From: Xanthoparmelia taractica
Taxonomy: Eukaryota > Ascomycota > Lecanoromycetes > Lecanorales > Parmeliaceae
NCBI GenBank assembly: GCA_033085395.1
Contig: JANQBS010000120.1
Coordinates: forward strand, 1 to 64,000
DNA: 64,000 nucleotides
Reading direction: 5' to 3'
The position numbers were made by a program, and so were the translations under genes. This document shows, one piece after another, positions 43,501 through 55,219 of this stretch. Below the pieces are notes generated by a model. That model did no database searches, was not told where the DNA came from, and saw only the letters and a program-made list of their open reading frames with translations. The first letter of the stretch is position 1; each line of letters opens with the position of its first letter.

Positions 43501-46500
43501 CCAAGTCTCAATGTGGGCGGGATGTACAATAGATCTACCAAGGTTCAGGCTGGTGAAGCCCAAGGTACCAGACTGTATGTCTGTCAGCTTGGTAACGTCT
43601 CCTTCGAAAAGCAATGTGCCTTTTGGCTTCATCAGAGCCTTTATCTGCGACATGAAACGTTTCATTTGTCCCGGTGTCTGCAGGGTTGCATCGGCAATGA
43701 CCAGATCAATCGCGCCAGGCTCAAAGTTCTGCTCGGTCAAGTCTTCTTCAGTGTTGAAGATCTCAAATTGGACGTGAGTGCTCCATTTCGCGAGCACGAC
43801 ACCAGCATCAGCGATTGCTTTGGCCGAAGCCGCCGTGTATACCAGAGACGAAAATAGAGGCAAATGACTGCCATCAGCTGTTGCAACCCGCAACAATGTG
43901 CTTGTGACATCCGCTGGATCACCTCCAACTTGCAGTATCTTGAAGCTTGGGTTTTTGTGGAACAAACATTCAAGATATAGACGTAGATCAACAGTCTCGC
44001 TCGGGCGGAAGCCTTCTTGGTCGATGTTCCACCTCATTTGGCTGCATAATTTTCTGAATTTTGTGGATGTCTCGACGGTAGGTTGCCACTCATTCGCTCC
44101 GACATCCCATGCCGGTAAAGCCTTGTACTGGAAATTTGTGATGGTGACAAGTGGCCGGTTCTTCTGGGGGTCCAACGCAACGATGTCGCCTTTAGCCAAG
44201 CTGCTGCTGTGCCATTTCGCCGTAGCGTATCCTTGAAGTTCATCGCCTTGCTTTGTCGTGATATCACTGGATATATACACGCTATCGACAAATGTCGGAA
44301 CCAAGGTCTTTTGGAGTGCTGCCTTAGGACCGGTCAGAGCTGGGATCATAACATGAATCAGACTTTCCAACAGTGTCGGATGGATTGCGTGCGGGTATTC
44401 CAAGTTCTCAGGCATAGTCGCTGCTGTATTTGGTACTTGGATAGTGCAAGAGGCTTCGCCGTTGGAGGAACTAATCCTGACTAGATTTCTGAGGGTAGCG
44501 CCGAATGCCATTCCTACCCCTGTAAGCTCAAGATAGAAAGTCTCAGGACTGGTATCGTGTTTGGAAGCAGCGGTGATATCTTCGTAGCGACGACGGTAAT
44601 GTTCGTCGCTCCTCTGCGTGGAATTCTCATTGGCCTGGATATGTGTCAAGACCCTACCTGCACAATTACGGCGCCACTCATCTTGCCCAGGAGCCAGCGA
44701 ATCGATCACGAAAGCATACACGATGAGCTCAGAATCAGATGCATCGGGTACTAAAATCCTGAACTGCATCAAGACTTCCACGCCCTCCTCTTCTGGGGGT
44801 ATCATCAAAGGTTCTTGAAAACAAACATCTCGTAGTTCGTAGCCCGACACCGGTAAACCTTTGTCTTCAGCAAGCTGCTTTGCGCCTTCCACAGCCATTG
44901 TCATCAGACCAGCAACACAGTAAGTAATATCAAGTCGTATCTAATACTAGTCAGTATGAGTGATAGGCGAAACGAGAGCAGTCGCTTTACCTGGTGATCC
45001 TCCATCCATGGATTCTCGGACATGCGTAGGAAATGCCTCCACGCAGGCTCACTCGAACCTTCCGCCGGACTGCCGAGGAGGTCTTGACGAGGATGCTTTC
45101 GAAAGCGATGTGCGATACTAAGCCTTGGCTCAGACCAATACTCAGCGCTGTGATTCCAGGGATATGTTGGCGCATCCACCAGGAGAGACGCTTGGTTTGC
45201 CTTTGTTTCGCATGCGGAGGCGCGATCTACAGCATAGCCCCGGGACCAAAGCTCCCCTGCGACGGCCAGCGCAGTACTTACCGCATCTTTGCCTCTTTGC
45301 AGAACAGATAAGTACTCGGTCGTATCGTTATCGAGCGTCTGTTTCACGGGAGTTGCCAAAGCACCATGGGGCCCGATCTCCATCCACAAGTCTGCAAGTT
45401 TCTCACTGACCGGACGGCGCCGTCGCTTGCCAGGTTGATAGGTAGAAAGACTAAGCACAGCGTCTGAGAACCTCACTGGGGATACGAGGTTTGCGACCCA
45501 GTACTCAGGCTTCAATGCACTAGTCTCGATAAGCTCGCCGGTTACTGAGGAGAACATTCTGACTTCTGGATCTGCCGGGTGTGATTGGATCGTCACCTCT
45601 TTGATTGATTCCAAGTACTTATCGGCGACAGCTTTCATGTGGTGCGAATGGTATGCCACTTCAACCTTCAATTTTCGTGCAAAGATGCCCTCCGCCTTGA
45701 AGATTTTGTCTAATTGATCGAGGGCGCACACGTCACCGGATAAGGTCACGCTTGAAGGACTGTTAACGCATGCGATGACTGCTTTACCTTCCGTAGTTCT
45801 TTCGAGATATTTGTGAGCCTCCGTTTCAGCAAGACCAACGGACATCATGGCTCCGGAGCCAGGCCGGAGGAATTTGGAAAGTTGTCCACGTTGATAGGCC
45901 AGCTTCCAAGCTGAGTCGGAGGACAGGGCACCTGTGCAGTAAGCGGCTGCGATCTCACCACTTGAATGGCCAACCACTGCACGTGGTTGAAGACCCCAAG
46001 ATCTTAAGAGTTGTACGAGAGCTACCTGGACGACAGTGCATAAAGGCTGGCTGTAGATGGCCTCGTCGAGCCTTGAGGATTTTGTGTCGCGGTTAAGCTC
46101 ATCTGTTCAGCATTTGATCAGCAGAGCATCATTAGCTACACAATGGACGAACGTATACCAATTACTGACCAAGAGCAACCAGCCGATGCTAAATAATCAT
46201 CCGCTTGCTGGATGCTCTTCCGGTACACTTTGTAAGTCATCAATTCCCGGCCCATTGCGTGCCATTGTGCGCCTTGGCCCGTGAACACGAACGCCAACTG
46301 CGGGGCTTTGGAGGGTCGGACTGGTTTGCTGATGCCTTTTAAGAGTTTTTTGCAGAGGTCGTCAATTGTCGAAGCAAGACACCATGACCTCCAGTCCAGA
46401 GTACTCCTTCGGTGCGTCAAAGTGTACCACAGATCGTCGGTGAGACCTCTGTCACCGTCGGCACTAATACGATGACTTTCAATGGAGTTCAAGTAGTGAG

Positions 46501-48233
46501 TATAATCCTCGCATAGCCTCGCTATGCCCTTTTCGTCACGGGCAGACCAGCAGAACAGCTTGAGTTGCTTCGCTTCGCTAGAGTGATGAATGCCATTAGC
46601 GACAACCTCGACCCAATCTGGAAGATTGTGTTCGGCGTATCCATTCAAATATTTGTGTGGTGGTTGCGCGGCTTCGAGGACCACGTGCGAGTTGGTGCCA
46701 CCAAAACCGAAAGAATTGATGCTAGCTCGGCGAACACCTTCAGGCCATTCTCTGGGCTCGGTGACGACCTAAGATTGACTGCGTAAGCTATGGATTCACA
46801 GGTAAGACGGTGTAGCTACTACCTCCAAATTATTGCTAGCAAAAGGGATTCGAGGAGTAGGTGTTTTGAAGTTGATGCTTGGTGGAATGATCCCTCTCTC
46901 AAGCGCCAAGACTGTTTTGATTACAGACACAAGACCAGCTGCACCCTCGAGGTGTCCGATATTGGTCTTTACAGAACCAATCATCAGAGGCGACGTAGAC
47001 TCTCGTGCTTTACCGAGCGTGGCCGCGAGAGCTTTAGCTTCCAATGGATCCCCTGCAGCGGTTCCCGTTCCGTGCGCTTCACAGTACGCAGTATCTTTCA
47101 ATTCGAGCCCCGCACTTGCGTACGTTTCGCGAATAAGCGCTTCTTGAGCCTCTGCACTGGGCAGGTGCAAACCTCTTGTCTTGCCGTCATGGTTGCAACC
47201 AGAGCCACGGATGGTTGCGCGGACCATGTCGTTGTCTCTCATCGCAGTGACTTCAGATTTCAAAATTACTACTGCGAAGCCTTCTCCGCGTCCGTACCCA
47301 TTGGCCCTAGAGTCAAACGCATAGGATTTCCCATCGGGGCTGAGAAGATGGAGTGCGTCCAGAGCCATGGTCATGTCTGGTGATTGCATCAGATTCATAC
47401 CCGCTACAATTGCCTTGTGCTAGTTAGCTCGACGAAACTCGGGTGCTGTAAAAAGGACAAGATGGACTGAGACGATAGAATTCTGAGTAAGACATGCCGA
47501 CTTACCATTTCCGATTCCCCACACTTAATACTTTGACACCCTAGATGGAGCGCGACCAGACCAGAGGAACAGGCGGTGTCGATTGTCATACTCGGGCCGT
47601 GCAAATCGAAGAAGTAGGAGAGTCTATTAGACATGAGCGACATAGTGTTGCCCGACAACTGGTGCATCGCAATGTTCTCTGTGTCTTTGTTCATGTTGGT
47701 CTCATAGTCTCGGGAAGAAAAGTCGCCCACGAAGCATGAGGTCTTGCTTCCAACCAGGTCTTCCATACGAATGCCAGCTAAGGCACAAAGTTGTCAGCGG
47801 AGGCGGGCTCTTCCCTGGACAGCGCTGGTGTTCATCTCACCGTTCTCCAAGGCTTCATATGTCACCTCCAAGAGCATTCGTTGCTGTGGATCCATGGTCT
47901 TAGCCTCACTAGGGGTGATGGCGAAGAAGGGGGCATCGAAGTGCGCAATGTTGCCATTGAGAAAATGGCCACCTCTAATGCTGGTCTGTACTCTATGAGT
48001 TTCTGTAGAAGGTTTCCCTACGGATTCCAGCTCACCGTTCCCTTTCTTTCTTCGTTAGGATGATAATATGCACCAGCGTTCCATCGCTCTGGAGGTACTT
48101 CGCTCCAACTACTTCGCCCTTGAATCAAGAGCTCCCAGAAACCTTCCAGTGATGCTGCGTCGCCTGGAAGGCGGCAGCTCATGCCAACAATGGCGGTCCC
48201 GGTCTCAACGTGCATATTTTCTTGAATCTCCAT
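40548..48233 (-). CDS. Highly reducing iterative type I polyketide synthase (KS-AT-DH-MT-ER-KR-ACP)
   Basis: Eight exons on the minus strand: 48233-48022, 47974-47841, 47777-47506, 47413-46823, 46768-46159, 46102-44991, 44940-41776 and 41726-40548. They sum to 2425 codons with all phases agreeing. KS: Cys185 in DTACSSG, plus EAHGTGT and KTNIGHLEG. AT: GHSSGE with Ser653. DH: His976 (NPWMEDH), but the following Gly and Pro of HxxxGxxxxP are Leu and Cys, and the partner Asp is Glu1169 (HPTLLESLIH). MT: motif I reads ILQVGGDPADVT (about 1312-1323) instead of a Gly-rich SAM loop. ER: the nucleotide loop reads ESPDGIDQAA (about 1843-1852). KR: GGLGGLG at 2053-2059, Ser2181 and Tyr2194. ACP: LGLDSL with Ser2375. 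No thioesterase domain; an FSH1 hydrolase gene is divergent 403 bp away. It would elongate acyl chains from malonyl-CoA in the cytosol, probably with only ketoreduction fully supported. Product unknown. Confidence 0.93.
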
Positions 48234-48636
48234 GTCGGAAACTATGGCATCTCCGTTCCCTCTTGCCCTCTTGAAGGAACATTAAAGATCATGGATCGCG
48301 GCATCCCTAGTTCAAATCTCATGAATCATCAGCGCAAAAAAAAACCGGGGAATGTAATCCCCCGCATAGTTCGTCTCAGGAATGCATTGACAAATGCAGG
48401 GATTAAGCGACAACGCATTCGCACAGGACACCTGCATTGATTAAGTCCATATTTGGGCATATAAATGATACCCGGACTCCGAGCTTCAAATTACAGACCG
48501 AGGCGGACGAGCGTCTCAAAATGCACATTCCTCGCCTTCCCACCTTCATTTCTCAGTTACCAATCACTGTCCTCACAGAAAAAGACTTAAAATCTCATTC
48601 GAAACCCTCAGTTTCGAAGGCGCAAGAAGGCCCAAG
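48234..48636. promoter_or_regulatory. Bidirectional PKS/hydrolase promoter with CGG..CCG palindrome
   Basis: This 403-bp gap separates the PKS start from the divergent hydrolase start. It contains a near-palindrome CGGGGAATGTAATCCCCCG at 48346-48364. There, inverted CGG triplets are 13 bp apart, the format recognised by Zn2Cys6 regulators that commonly drive secondary-metabolite genes. A TATAAAT box at 48460-48466 points toward the hydrolase. A shared regulator is plausible; none is encoded in the window. Confidence 0.5.
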
Positions 48637-49463
48637 ATGAAGCCCAAGATTCTGTGTATCCATGGTCTAGGCATTAGCGGGTCGGTAAGTCAGCAAAAGC
48701 ATTGGGCGCTTGGAGAGATGTTGATGTGAACCCAGGCAATGGAACAACTGCTTCGTAGGAACTCACGGAGAAAATCCTACACTGCGCAGCACTGATTCAA
48801 AGGTTTGCAGGCGAGCTCGAGATGAACTTTGGAGAATACGAGTTTGTCTATCCAGATGGTGAAATAGACACCACGCCCACCAGCGGTGAGTCAGACGAGG
48901 GCCTGTGGCCGTAGACCAGGTCATAGAGTCGGAGCAAACGCTAAGTTCGTGGGACAGATGTTCGTAAGCTATACGCACCTCCGTACCGATGCTTCTACGA
49001 GGCCCATCCTAGCGTGTCGCAACTGCTCCGAGCCCACGAGTATCTGACTGAAATCGTGGAGGAAGAAGGCCCTTTCGAAGGTATATTGGGGTTTTCACAA
49101 GGAGCCGAAGTAGCAGCATCTCTCCTGTTTTACCAGGGCCAGGATGTCACATTCAAGTTCGCTGTGTTCATTGGCGGTACACAGCCCTACGACGTTCGCG
49201 CCCTCGCCTCCGGAAAAGATTCAAAGCCCGTCAAGATGCGTGCAGACACGCACTCTGCAAGGATCGAGATTCCAACCGCTCATGTAATTGGGAGAAGCGA
49301 CGCTTATCGTGAATTCTCGAAAGCGTTTTTAGGAATGTGCAATCCGCGGGAGGTTAAAGTATATGATCATAAAGGTGCTCATGTTGTGCCGAGAGGACAA
49401 GAGGCAATGGAAGATCTGACAGCTGCTCTGAATTGGGTGGTCGATCGAGTGACGTATCAATGA
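48637..49463 (+). CDS. FSH1-family serine hydrolase, candidate PKS-releasing thioesterase
   Basis: Three exons, 48637-48684, 48759-48885 and 48958-49463, giving 226 residues. The first exon encodes MKPKILCIHGLGISGS, the family's conserved first strand and oxyanion loop. Intron 1 has GTAAGT, and intron 2 has GTGAGT with a GCTAAG branch. The joins give YEFVYPDGEIDTTPTSGDV and then RKLYAPPYRCFYEAH. The catalytic triad is visible: Ser105 in GFSQGAE, Asp173 in GRSDAY and His200 in GAHVVPRG. Small FSH1-type alpha/beta hydrolases next to fungal HR-PKSs (LovG of lovastatin is the model) release the product from an ACP lacking its own thioesterase. The divergent placement beside a PKS with no TE domain makes that role likely, but it is inferred. 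Confidence 0.88.
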
Positions 49464-50085
49464 CAGAAATCATTGGGCGGATTGAAGGGAGGAAGAGACA
49501 GTGCTCTGGGGAGGAGCGAAATACATCGGCGCAGGAAAGCACAGCTAGCTCTGACACTTCAACACGAGCGGCACCTCAGGATCGAACCAATATGTATGCC
49601 AGCGTGTACAACATGACTAGGATGTTTCTGAAACGGTTGCCGAAGCCGCTGGACGCAAATCTTTGGCTTTTCCGAGACTCGGTTGTGAAGGTATCGAAGG
49701 CATGTATGAGTCAATGCGACCAATACCCAGGGAGGAAGTGGGAGATATTCAGTATCTCTTCAATCTCGTCTTCACTACAGTTGGCGTGACGCGAAATCCC
49801 AATCACCTAATTTAAAGCTTATAAGCCTTTGGCTACAGAGTATGATCACTCAGTCAAGGAACGCTCATCGAGAGGGTGTGGTGCCCTTGTAGAACCATCA
49901 TACCTGGTCATTGCAGTAGCATTATCGTGAAAGCTGTGGAGCAGTGAGTCTTGACACGTGCCTCTACGGGAGAGCTTGGGTCGAGTGGAAATTGTCAGAC
50001 TACTGGCCTCCCCAGGCGTGGAAAAAAGGCGTTAGACCAACATCGAATGCACTATCAGTGTTGATGATCGGTATCAACATGTCGC
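49464..50085. other. Intergenic, no gene seen
   Basis: 3' flanks of two convergent genes. A 118-codon frame at 49433-49789 overlaps the end of the hydrolase and has no domain. Confidence 0.5.
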
Positions 50086-51393
50086 TCACTGCGCTGGTAA
50101 ATTCTCGACCACTGGCTGACTCCCTTCGATTGGTCGATTCCCTTCAACCGGAGAATTCCTTCCACCATGTGGATTTTCTTCAATCGGCGCGTCTGCTTTA
50201 GTCACCTGAATACCCTCTACAGCTTGGGCTTCGTTCGGTGCATGGACTACTTCCGCTACCGGACCCACTTCCACCGCTCGATTCTCTTCGATTAAGGGAA
50301 GTCCTTCCGCTGCTGTGACTCCCTGCACTGCTGGATTTCCATCTGCTACTGGGTTAAGTTGGACTTGGGCATTCGCCTCAGCTTCAGCCACCGCTTTATC
50401 TTCCGGACGCTGGAGATGATTACTCTTCCAAGACCCCACCGACCAATGAAAGACCACAGCAGGCCAGTCCTTGGAGTGGGCTCCCTCGACACCCTCTCGC
50501 TCGGCCTCAGCAGTGCTCATTGCTCGGATAGGCAAGATGAGTATATCATCGATCAGTTTCGGTTCTTCCAACATGGTTGCATCTTTATGCGTAAACTTTT
50601 TACCCGTCACCCGTGATGCATAGGCAAAGAATGCATCGGTGAACGCCCTGGGCCCGGTCGAGTCGATGACCTCCTTATAAGAGAGCTTCATCGTTCCAAG
50701 CGTTCTATACTGCTTCCGGGCCATCTCGAGGAGGTTTCTCGCCACTGACTCAGCAACGAACCACATGAACGGATGACCAGCCTTGCACATGATAGTCCAA
50801 TTGTTGATGCCCCAAATGTATTTCCTGTAGTCATAGTAAAGATTGGCATCGTTCTCGACGGGCAAGCGGTCATTCTCCACGCCAACGACAACGCCAGTCT
50901 TGCCGTGGAAGGCTGGAGGGATCCAGGTGTCAATGGGCTCCTGACAAACTACATCTAAATCTGCATACACACCGCCTTCTGCTGCGAGGACAAGATAGCG
51001 CATGAAATCCGCTCGGAGAATCTTGTCAGTGAGGTTTAGGAAGGTATCCCGGATCAGAGGGGCATCGGCGAAATGACGGCGGACAAAGCTCTCAGCACCA
51101 TGATCGGTGAGCAGTTCATACTGATAATGAGGATTCTTCTCCTGCCACGTCCGGGCTCGCTCTCTTTCCTCGTCGCCGAGGAGGATGGCGGAGGTATGCC
51201 ATGTCTGCCAGACCTTCTTGGGTATCTCTTGGCCTGCAAGGTTGGCAGGTTTGGATGAAATTGCTTGGGAGAGGGTATGAAAAGGGCTCGTAGTGTTGGG
51301 TATAAAGTGATCGATGAGATAAGCTACGAGTGCAAACAAGGCCACAAACTTGAGGACAAAAGGGAGTCTTCCTCGAAGCATGTTTGGAAGCAT
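50086..51393 (-). CDS. GT32 (OCH1-like) mannosyltransferase with repetitive tail
   Basis: Intronless, 435 codons. An N-terminal membrane anchor (FVLKFVALFALVAYLI, about 12-27) marks a type II Golgi protein. IPKKVWQTWHT (57-67) is the start signature of GT32. The DxD metal/sugar-nucleotide site is YADLDVV with Asp145 and Asp147, preceded by RADFMRYLVLAAEGGVY. VVFHWSVGSWKS near residue 330 closes the catalytic domain. Known relatives include OCH1 alpha-1,6-mannosyltransferases and sphingolipid mannosyltransferases. After about residue 345 comes a tail of some 90 residues built of degenerate short units around PVxEGNxPV/IEG, rich in Pro, Glu, Asn and Val. This tail is not part of the usual family and is probably lineage-specific. 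Donor presumably GDP-mannose; acceptor unknown. Confidence 0.88.
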   Translation of the reverse strand: MLPNMLRGRLPFVLKFVALFALVAYLIDHFIPNTTSPFHTLSQAISSKPANLAGQEIPKKVWQTWHTSAILLGDEERERARTWQEKNPHYQYELLTDHGAESFVRRHFADAPLIRDTFLNLTDKILRADFMRYLVLAAEGGVYADLDVVCQEPIDTWIPPAFHGKTGVVVGVENDRLPVENDANLYYDYRKYIWGINNWTIMCKAGHPFMWFVAESVARNLLEMARKQYRTLGTMKLSYKEVIDSTGPRAFTDAFFAYASRVTGKKFTHKDATMLEEPKLIDDILILPIRAMSTAEAEREGVEGAHSKDWPAVVFHWSVGSWKSNHLQRPEDKAVAEAEANAQVQLNPVADGNPAVQGVTAAEGLPLIEENRAVEVGPVAEVVHAPNEAQAVEGIQVTKADAPIEENPHGGRNSPVEGNRPIEGSQPVVENLPAQ

Positions 51394-53498
51394 TCAGGAT
51401 GGAGAGAAGTCGCCTACGTGGCGACGAGACGAGTTGAATGGTGCTGATTGCACAGGTAGGCTAATGCAAGACAAAGATGCAGGATGATGTGGAAGGAGCA
51501 AAGTCATTAGTATTATTGGATTGCAAAGGACCAAAGGACAAGTAGACCAATTGGAGAGGCCTGATGGGTGAAGTGCAATGATAGCTAGATAGCTAATGCA
51601 GGTTGGCAACCTTTTTGAGCAGCATGTGGAAAGTATGAAAGTAGTATACGAAGTATGAAGGGCGTTTATTTTTGGGGGATTGAGCAATATTTCTTGATTT
51701 GGGGTCTTCCTCCTTATCTGCAACCGAGCAAATCCCTCCTCATTGGCGGCTCAAAAGGAAGGATTAAGCGACAACCCCCAAACCCCGGTGTAATTGTCCT
51801 CCATGTCTTCCATTCTTTTAATTCTCTTCTGAGCTCAGAGAGACAAGAAACTGCTATATGAGCGTAGCGAATAGTGGGGCCACGGTTAGAGATATCTACC
51901 CTACAGACAAGCTATCGTCCAGACCTGCTTGCCTTTTTACTCTCGCCTCGACTTTCGGGAATATACCGCCCTTTTGGGGTCAGTCACTATCACATCAATG
52001 ACACAATCCTGTCGAGTGCTACGATATGGGAGTGTGATTGGAAGCAGCCTCTCGGGAAATGGACTATTGACCCGGCTTCTACCGCCTTGATAGGGCACAA
52101 GATCTAGATGTAAGCAGGAAAACAAACCTACTGTGAGACCATTGGGATTCCTCCTTCACGATTACGAGTTTATTGACCTAATCCGACCTGTACCTAGATT
52201 CCACACCCTTTCCTCAGCCTTCCGTATAAGACTCACAATGGCTTGCAGTATACTCGACTGCCCAACCAACCACCGGGATCTATAGCATAATGTCTGCCAA
52301 AGCTTGACCTCAACACCACGCCTCCCTCATATCGTCGTCTCCAAGCACTCAGACCCTATTGCGAGTCCTCGAGTACATTACCCTCCGCGCAGGTTCATGA
52401 CGGAATAGCTCCAAGCAAAATTTCACAACGTCCTATGTTCAGCAAAAGCATTGAAAAGCCCATCTATGGTGGAAAGCTTTTTATGAGGAGTGTTAAGAGG
52501 CGGAAGAGTACAAAGCAATGCTCGCCCAGCGAACGCGTCCTTGGGACGACGGTATCGTTCTGGCGGTCTGTGCGAAAGATGAATAGAAGCATTGCTCGAA
52601 TTGTTTTCAGGAGCAGATATACATAGGGGACAAGGAAGCAGGTCTACCTGCTGGCTTGGCGCAAATGCCTGTCAAAGGCCTTGCTGTTCAGGACTCTTTC
52701 CGCAATTACGATAACCAATCCGTCGCCCTAAATTGTTTCCCCAACAGGGCTATATCTCGGTGGCCAAGTTGGCATTACTGACTGATAGTCCGCCACAGTC
52801 CATTCCCTCGCCAGCTTACACTTCTGGACTTGGGTGACATGCCCTTAAAGCCAGCTGATGTTCCGATGACTACGAAAGGCCACAAGGTCACCCTTCGACA
52901 GCTCAACCTACAATATGTCGTTCTTTCCCCGTGTCGGCTGTCGGTTCAATATCGGCGATCATCATATTCGATATCCGAAACTTTATCATGCCGCAGTGCT
53001 TTCGATGGCCCGCAGGGGGGAAAGATGAACTGATGACAACGGACCTTACCTTTCCGAAGCGCAGGAAGAGGACTCAACTTGCAGGGTCATGAGCTAGGTA
53101 CCCAAATACATCCTTAAGGTTAGCATTGATCAAGGCAAGACGTCAGCGGCGCCGAGATTCTCAACACTCTACGAAATTCGGTCAAAGCGTCTATTTGATT
53201 TGCTTCGGTCTCCGGGAAGCTGGCAATGAATGCGGTCTTCAAATTCAATCCCATGCGGCATCTTTCTCGCATATCGTACCCTAGCTACTATTCATCACAT
53301 GAGAAATTAAAAGTACCTTTATCGAGATCGAATTCTCTTTCCTACCCTGTCATGGTCTCGTCATCAAGCCTTGAGTCTTTCACACAATAACAAATCCTAG
53401 ACTCCCATGCAGCCTTCCTCGCTTGACCCCAAGCACTTCTTGATGCCCCGGCCGAAGAAGCAGCTTCCAACGAGACTCCCCGTACCCAAATCCTTCAT
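51394..53498. other. 2-kb intergenic stretch
   Basis: No supportable gene. The minus frame 51394-51723 lies directly upstream of the GT32 start and looks like leader or promoter DNA. Plus-strand frames at 51874-52107, 52435-52626 and 52830-53033 are short, unrelated and without domains. Confidence 0.45.
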
Positions 53499-54299
53499 TC
53501 ACGACACGAGAAAATACACCAAAACCCCAACCACTACAACCATCACCCCTCCAACCCACGCCCACCTCCACAACCCCTCCACCACCTTCCGCCTAAAGAA
53601 TGCCTCTATTACCCTCCCATCATTCGCCCTCGGAAACGGCTCATCCGGAACCTCCACCCCCAAAATCTCACAGAGCGGACCCCACCCCTCCTTCACACTA
53701 TACAGCACCAACCTATCCCTCGGGACGACCCTCCTCAAATAATCCATATGAAACCCATACGTCTCCCTCACGCACGTCCTGATCCCCTCCGTAAAATACA
53801 ATTCACCGTATCGCCCCTCCTCCGCCGCCCTCACATACGTCGCGAAGAACCTCAGCGTCGGCAACCAAAAGAACGCCAGACCAAGAAACCCCATCTTGCT
53901 ATTGCGGACCACAGGCTCCATACTCCGCCACCAGTCTTCCGGATCCCTGACCGTAGCCACGACCTTGGCATCCGGATACAACTCGATCAATTCCTCCACG
54001 AAGTTGCAAGGCGGGGAGTCCGTGACGGCGACATACCCCTCCAGCTGCTCCCTCAGCCCCTCTTTCACAAACGCGCGGTCCGCATCGCTCTTGCAGGGCG
54101 TATGGCGCAAGATGTCGATCCAGGTTTTGATGTGGCGTTCGTCGCGGACGGCGATGGCTTCGCCGCCGTGGTAGACTGGGCCGTCGAGGAGGCGTTCGAG
54201 GGCGATGCTGAAGGAGACGGTGCCGGTGCGGGACATGCCGGCGCCGATGACCTGGATTTGTTTCGAGGGGTCCGGGGGCCGGGAGGCGTGTTGGCCCAT
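53499..54299 (-). CDS. Sulfotransferase-like P-loop protein with C-terminal membrane anchor
   Basis: Intronless, 266 codons. The P-loop-like 5'-PSB segment is VIGAGMSRTGTVSFSIAL (about 17-34). AVTDSPPCNFVEELIELYPDAK and VVATVRDPEDWWRSM (about 130) form the 3'-phosphate region of the sulfotransferase_4 type fold. This family is expanded in filamentous fungi and is often mis-annotated as an NAD-dependent epimerase. PAPS-dependent sulfation is the family expectation, but fungal members are essentially uncharacterised. The last 25 residues are a strongly hydrophobic helix (VGGVMVVVVGVLVYFLVS), suggesting tail anchoring. Plus-strand frames over the same bases are shadows. Confidence 0.8.
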   Translation of the reverse strand: MGQHASRPPDPSKQIQVIGAGMSRTGTVSFSIALERLLDGPVYHGGEAIAVRDERHIKTWIDILRHTPCKSDADRAFVKEGLREQLEGYVAVTDSPPCNFVEELIELYPDAKVVATVRDPEDWWRSMEPVVRNSKMGFLGLAFFWLPTLRFFATYVRAAEEGRYGELYFTEGIRTCVRETYGFHMDYLRRVVPRDRLVLYSVKEGWGPLCEILGVEVPDEPFPRANDGRVIEAFFRRKVVEGLWRWAWVGGVMVVVVGVLVYFLVS

Positions 54300-55219
54300 G
54301 TCTTTCTTTTCTTACGAGGGGATGGGATACAGGAAAAAGGCGAATGCTGGTGATTTTCGGACGGGGGTCAGTGATTGGGGATCGCTCATGAACGCCGAAC
54401 TACTGTCAAGATCAAGGACTGTGATATCCTGACAGCCAGGAGCTGCTGGTGTACGAGTGCAATTGGGACCATGGTTAAAATGTCAGCAGCCCCAGAGAGA
54501 TCATCATAGTTTATATCTCATCTCCGGGAAATGTGATAATAATGGAGACTGCAGCTGTGGCTCTGTCGGCTTATGAGCTAGATCCTTCGTGAGAAACTAC
54601 TGCTAAAAGGACCAGGAGTCTAATGCACCTAACAATACGCGTGTCTCGGCAGTACATCTTGAATATCTCTATTTCTCTACTTGTACTCGTACGTACTTTG
54701 GCCGCAAATATATCTGCCTAGGGTGTGGAAACTGAATGGGCCATAGGCCTCTTCGGGATGCCCAGTATATGTATGAACCATCATCATCATCATCATCCTT
54801 ATCATCAGCAAGAGATCTTTACAAGTCCCTTTCGTGAGATCAGTAGCTATGACTCTCTTCCCAGGGCTAACAGACGCATGGTCCACCCAAGTATCGCAGA
54901 ATCTGTTGTAGAGCCAATTGCTTAATGCGTATCTGCAAGGGGCGACTTGGTATGACAAACCTGTTAGAAGAGGCGCGAGCACCTTATCCTTCCTACCATT
55001 GGGCTCTAGCTCGACGTTCTATAGAAATTTCCACGCAGCTTCGGATAGATCAAGAAAGACCACAAATTTCCAAGCCACGATGGTGTCTCATTCATGACCT
55101 GGCCGTTACGAATGCCATCAAAACCTAACCTCTGCGTTCGGATTGATTCCCTGCGAGAAAGGGTTGGGCGAGCGCGGTGGAAGGCTATCGTAGAGGTCCA
55201 TTGAGCAAATTTTGCAGGG
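54300..55219. other. Intergenic, CAT/ATC microsatellite
   Basis: Holds the promoter of the sulfotransferase-like gene and the 3' flank of the WDR70 gene. A short ATC-repeat tract lies at about 54780-54798. No gene seen. Confidence 0.5.

Noticed and set aside
46790..47383. 197-codon plus-strand frame
   Set aside because: Antisense to the ketosynthase exons of the PKS, whose minus-strand motifs are unmistakable.
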